Source: Peptoniphilus_A sp001811425
GTDB taxonomy: Bacteria > Bacillota > Clostridia > Tissierellales > Peptoniphilaceae
DNA length: 64,000 nucleotides
Assembly: GCF_001811425.1 (NCBI RefSeq)
Contig: NZ_KV804704.1
Coordinates: forward strand, 28,538-92,537
Reading direction: 5' to 3'
In this document: positions 61,087 through 64,000 of the stretch, in pieces
Layout: every line of letters begins with the position of its first letter
How positions within the stretch are numbered: position 1 is the stretch's first letter
The notes under the pieces: generated by a model
Seen by the model: only the letters and a program-made list of their open reading frames with translations
Told to the model about the DNA's origin: nothing
Databases searched by the model: none
Made by a program: the position numbers and the translations under genes

Positions 61087-61920
61087 ATGAAAATAATTTC
61101 GTGGAATATAGATTCTTTAAACGCAGCCTTGACTAGCGATTCAAATAGGGCACTAATGTCGAGAGCTGTACTTGAAACAATAAAAAATGAAAACCCAGAT
61201 ATAATTGCCATCCAAGAGACAAAATTACCTCATAATGGGCCAAGCAAGAAACATAAGGAAATCTTGTCAGACATTTTAGGGGATTATGAATATGTTTGGG
61301 TCTCATCTTGTGAGCCAGCTCGCAAGGGTTACGCGGGAAACATGACTTTTTATAAGAAAGGCTTTGAACCTATAGTGACTTTTCCTAAAATCGGTGCACC
61401 AGACACTATGGATTTTGAGGGAAGAATAATTACACTAGAGTTTGAAGAATTTTTCTTCACACAAGTCTATACACCTAATGCCGGAAATGAATTAAAAAGG
61501 CTTCCCCTAAGACAAATTTGGGACGAAAAATACGCAGACTACTTGGAAGAACTTGACAAGATAAAACCAGTTGTTGCTACCGGAGACTTCAATGTTGCTC
61601 ACAAAGAAATTGACCTTGCTCATCCAGAAAACAATCACATGTCTGCTGGCTTTACTGATGAAGAAAGACAAGGATTTACAAATTTATTAGATAGAGGCTT
61701 TATTGATAGCTTTAGGCATATTAACGGAGACATTGAAGGGGCTTATACTTGGTGGGCACAAAGAGTTAAGACTTCAAAAATAAATAATTCAGGTTGGAGA
61801 ATAGACTACTTTTTAGTCAGCGATAGAATAAAAGACTTAGTTAAAGAATCAAGGGTGGTGGACTCTGGAGAAAGGCAAGATCACGCCCCAATTATACTAA
61901 ACATTGACTTGGAAAAATAA
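61087..61920 (+). CDS. Exodeoxyribonuclease III / AP endonuclease
   Basis: A 277-residue Mg-dependent enzyme of base excision repair that cuts at abasic sites. W-N-I-D-S-L-N-A near residue 6, the metal-binding Glu in I-Q-E-T-K-L near 40, T-G-D-F-N-V-A-H near 175, W-R-I-D-Y-F near 240 and D-H-A-P-I near 265. AGGAGG is five bases before ATG 61087 and only two before ATG 61084, so I choose the former. One base separates its stop from the pgeF start. A short 165-base gap upstream shows no clear promoter. Confidence 0.93.
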   Translation: MKIISWNIDSLNAALTSDSNRALMSRAVLETIKNENPDIIAIQETKLPHNGPSKKHKEILSDILGDYEYVWVSSCEPARKGYAGNMTFYKKGFEPIVTFPKIGAPDTMDFEGRIITLEFEEFFFTQVYTPNAGNELKRLPLRQIWDEKYADYLEELDKIKPVVATGDFNVAHKEIDLAHPENNHMSAGFTDEERQGFTNLLDRGFIDSFRHINGDIEGAYTWWAQRVKTSKINNSGWRIDYFLVSDRIKDLVKESRVVDSGERQDHAPIILNIDLEK

Positions 61921-61921
61921 G

Positions 61922-62643
61922 ATGAAATCCGAATTTTTAGAAAAGAATGGGATAATAAATCTAATAAGTGGCATGGAGTACTCCCTGTCCTATGCAAAAG
62001 AGGGAGAAAAAGTTAAGGACTATGTTAAAGATATATTAAAGAGACTTGACATCGCTCCTCATGAAATTTACTCCTGCATCCAAACTCATACAGATAAAAT
62101 TGCTTATTGTAATGGAAAAAATGGAGATACATTTATCTACGGCAGAAACTTTAAGGACACAGACGGACTGGTAACTGACAAGAAAAACCTAGCTCTGCTC
62201 TTAAAATTTGCCGACTGCACTCCCATAGTTCTTTACGATAAAAAGAAAGAAGTTCTTTCCATAATTCACTCTGGCTGGAGAGGAGCAAAAAAGAAAATTC
62301 CAGAAAAGGCCCTTGAGAAAATGAAAAAGGAATTTAAATCAGACCCAAAGGATATAATCACCTATATTGGACCGAGTATTGATATAGAAAATTATGAAGT
62401 TGGCGAAGAAGTCTACGAGGAATTTAAGGACTTTAAAAATAGAGATAAATTTTTTAAAAAAATTGGAGGCACTTGGCACCTTTCCATGGTTGAGGTAAAT
62501 AAAGAGCTTTTATTAGATGGAGGAATAGAAGAGAAAATATAGAAATATCAGAGGAGTCAACTTATAATAATTTAGAGCTTCATTCAGCAAGAAGAGAAGG
62601 CAAGACCTATGGACTAAATTCCATGCTGGTAATGATGAAGTGA
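61922..62643 (+). pseudogene. pgeF: PgeF (YfiH) multicopper-like purine nucleosidase, frameshifted near 3' end
   Basis: The family (peptidoglycan editing factor, also active on purine nucleosides) needs two His and one Cys for zinc: Q-T-H-T-D near residue 55, A-D-C-T-P near 95 and I-H-S-G-W-R-G-A near 115 are all present. The frame stops early at TAG 62540-62542 after G-I-E-E-K-I. Shifting by -1 at the AAAA of 62534-62537 restores the family ending, with L-H-S-A-R-R-E-G-K-T near the end and a TGA at 62641-62643. The whole would be about 240 residues, normal for PgeF. One lost A, a read error or slippage could explain it. No ribosome site is strong; it follows the exonuclease gene directly. 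Confidence 0.75.
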
Positions 62644-62717
62644 AATTGAAGGCCTATTTTTTATCTGCTAGCATTTATTGTATTGTCAAATAAGAATTAG
62701 AAAAAAGAGGAAATTTA

Positions 62718-63824
62718 ATGGAAAATCTTTTTAAAGAAGAATTAAATAAAAAATTAAAAAATATTGTTTTTATAGATTTAAAAGAAGAATATAGACTTGG
62801 CGAACTTGTACTTCCATCTGGTTTTTCACTTCCCATAAAACTAGATTATCTTATAGAAGGAATTAAGGAAAAAGAATTAGAAGAGGAGATAAATTTAGAA
62901 AAAATTGTAGAGGCCATGGTCTATCTCTTGGGAATTGACTCTGATTTTAAATTTGCAGAGAAATACAGAGAAGTCCTAAAAAAATTACAAATAGATTTAA
63001 AAAATTATGCCATGCACAAGGCATATATAAATCAAGAAGCTGACCCCTTGGATTCCTACATTTTTTTAAGGGGCTATGAAGAAGTAAAGGGAAGGGACGC
63101 CGACATAATTTTTAAAGAAGCAAATATATTGGAATCCATCTACAACACATTAGAATTGGAAGATGACTATGAGAAGGCAGACAAATTACTAAATATAATT
63201 ATAAAAAAATACAACGAGGTCTTAAATGAAGATGAAAATTACAGCCTCGCCTATTACAGACTTGCCTACATCAACTTGTCCCTACAAAAATACATCAAGG
63301 CAAACATGTACTTTGAAAAGTTCATAAACCTATCAGATAGCGAAGAATTAAAAGACGAAGTAAGAAGAGAAATGGAAACAATAAGAGACAGCGTGAACTT
63401 TGATTCAGCGAAAACCTATTTATCCTATGGAGAATATGACAAAGCTTTAAACTTATTAAGAGACATCTCAGAAAACTTTAACAAAAATGAAGAATTTTAT
63501 TATGCCTTGGCCATAACTCACTATAATCTAGGAGATCTGGAAGGGGCGGAAGAATTTGCAAAAATATCAATTGAGAAAAAAGTATTAGAAGAAAATGTAA
63601 ATTTACTGTCAACACTTTACGCATCTAAAAACAAATTCGAAGATGCCATAGAAACTTTAGAGATGGGATTATCTGAAATAGAAAATTCCTATCCCTTAAA
63701 CTACAATTTAGGAATCCTTTATTTAAACAAAAAAGACCTAGAAAAGGGAATAAAATACCTGGAAAAGGCAAATGAAATTAGTCCAAACAAAGAGCTAGAA
63801 AAATTTATAAAAAATTTAAAATAA
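62718..63824 (+). CDS. Tetratricopeptide repeat protein
   Basis: A 368-residue, acidic, largely helical cytosolic protein. The N-terminal 140 residues are unrecognised (a short strand V-F-I-D-L-K-E-E-Y-R-L-G-E-L opens it). From about residue 145 onward helix pairs of TPR type appear, clearest in A-Y-Y-R-L-A-Y-I-N-L-S-L-Q-K-Y near 185, Y-Y-A-L-A-I-T-H-Y-N-L-G-D-L near 265 and Y-N-L-G-I-L-Y-L-N-K-K-D-L near 335. TPRs mediate protein contacts; the partner is unknown. AGAGGAA before the ATG. Confidence 0.82.
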   Translation: MENLFKEELNKKLKNIVFIDLKEEYRLGELVLPSGFSLPIKLDYLIEGIKEKELEEEINLEKIVEAMVYLLGIDSDFKFAEKYREVLKKLQIDLKNYAMHKAYINQEADPLDSYIFLRGYEEVKGRDADIIFKEANILESIYNTLELEDDYEKADKLLNIIIKKYNEVLNEDENYSLAYYRLAYINLSLQKYIKANMYFEKFINLSDSEELKDEVRREMETIRDSVNFDSAKTYLSYGEYDKALNLLRDISENFNKNEEFYYALAITHYNLGDLEGAEEFAKISIEKKVLEENVNLLSTLYASKNKFEDAIETLEMGLSEIENSYPLNYNLGILYLNKKDLEKGIKYLEKANEISPNKELEKFIKNLK

Positions 63825-63827
63825 ATG

Positions 63828-63856
63828 TTGACAGCCTATAAAAACCATTGTATACT
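63828..63856 (+). promoter_or_regulatory. Strong promoter 1 at right edge
   Basis: TTGACA, 17 bases, TATACT; five of six -10 bases match consensus and the -35 is perfect. It begins four bases after the TPR gene stop. The inverted repeat GTTGT-TGCTTGAG-ACAAC follows at 63863-63880. Confidence 0.8.
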
Positions 63857-63926
63857 ATACAAGTTGTTGCTTGAGACAACCTTCTTAAAAAGAGAGTAAA
63901 ATAAAATAAAAAATTGTAAATTTTAC

Positions 63927-63955
63927 TTGACAAAGAATTTTTAAGAAGTTATAAT
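63927..63955 (+). promoter_or_regulatory. Strong promoter 2 at right edge
   Basis: TTGACA, 17 bases, TATAAT: perfect consensus, with an A+T-rich tract upstream like an UP element. A GCTACT-TCAAAA-AGTAGC hairpin follows at 63962-63979. No reading frame starts before the window ends. Confidence 0.85.
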
Positions 63956-64000
63956 AAATAAGCTACTTCAAAAAGTAGCAATGAAACATGATAATTAAAT

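Noticed and set aside
1..64000. Search by eye for CRISPR arrays, insertion sequences, integrase genes, att sites and a replication origin.
   Set aside because: No regularly spaced repeats, transposase or integrase-like frames, DnaA-box clusters or long direct repeats were noticed.

Overview
This window is one 64 kb piece of chromosome from a low-GC Gram-positive bacterium. The evidence is AT-rich DNA, frequent TTG starts, strong AGGAGG ribosome binding sites, SufCBDSU with a Firmicute-type SufU, RNase J, the Prp protease beside an extended L27, IreB/YrzL, and a T-box. Gene-order blocks match those of Bacillus and Clostridium, and the dense SUF/Rrf2 locus suggests an anaerobe of the Tissierellia/Peptoniphilaceae type. 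That family assignment is a guess from style, not a computed placement. I see no phage, insertion sequence, integrase or CRISPR array. The region is mostly core housekeeping.

Layout. 1-2.6 kb: an ABC importer of the TrpXYZ type (binding protein cut by the window edge). 2.6-6.5 kb, minus strand: an ECF sigma/anti-sigma pair and an ABC-2 exporter whose ATPase has lost several catalytic motifs and carries a long acidic tail. 6.6-7.8 kb: a small AT-rich pair (VanZ-like membrane protein, secreted protein). 7.9-11.7 kb: ychF, a HAD phosphatase, rbgA, rnhB, yraN. 11.7-19.5 kb: sufCBDSU, an IscR-like Rrf2 regulator, a second cysteine desulfurase and an AI-2E-family permease. 19.5-27.9 kb: alaS-ireB-ruvX-yrzB-fur-rnj and then trmR-trhP-udk, close to the cymR-to-udk region of B. 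subtilis. 27.9-31.2 kb: infC (AUU start, L20-type leader)-rpmI-rplT, then TrkH/TrkA potassium uptake. 31.2-35.0 kb: a 57-residue minus-strand membrane ORF, a DUF3048 lipoprotein, a DUF4342 protein, a SpoU methylase, a GME-fold protein and a small membrane protein. 35.1-43.3 kb: T-box-thrS, L21 leader-rplU-prp-rpmA, obgE, yhbY-nadD-yqeK-LCP-rsfS-ridA, a rhodanese. 43.4-49.4 kb: a DbpA-type RNA helicase, a Fic protein (minus strand, probably leaderless), polA-coaE. 49.5-60.9 kb: tRNA-Trp, pheST-zapA-U32-mutS2-argS and a membrane protein. 61-64 kb: exoA, a frameshifted pgeF and a TPR protein. Two consensus promoters at the right edge point at a strongly expressed operon, perhaps rRNA, just outside.

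How the genes work together. Most serve translation: four aminoacyl-tRNA synthetases, four ribosomal proteins, IF3, ribosome assembly GTPases RbgA and Obg, RsfS, tRNA and rRNA modification enzymes, and tRNA-Trp. A second group builds Fe-S clusters and mobilises sulfur. A third repairs DNA (PolA, RnhB, MutS2, ExoA, RuvX). Expression is controlled largely by RNA leaders upstream of infC, thrS and rplU, and possibly upstream of the helicase gene. No undescribed multi-gene system stands out. The best leads are the degenerate ABC ATPase with a tail resembling kinase substrates, the leaderless fic gene, the pgeF frameshift and the 57-residue ORF.
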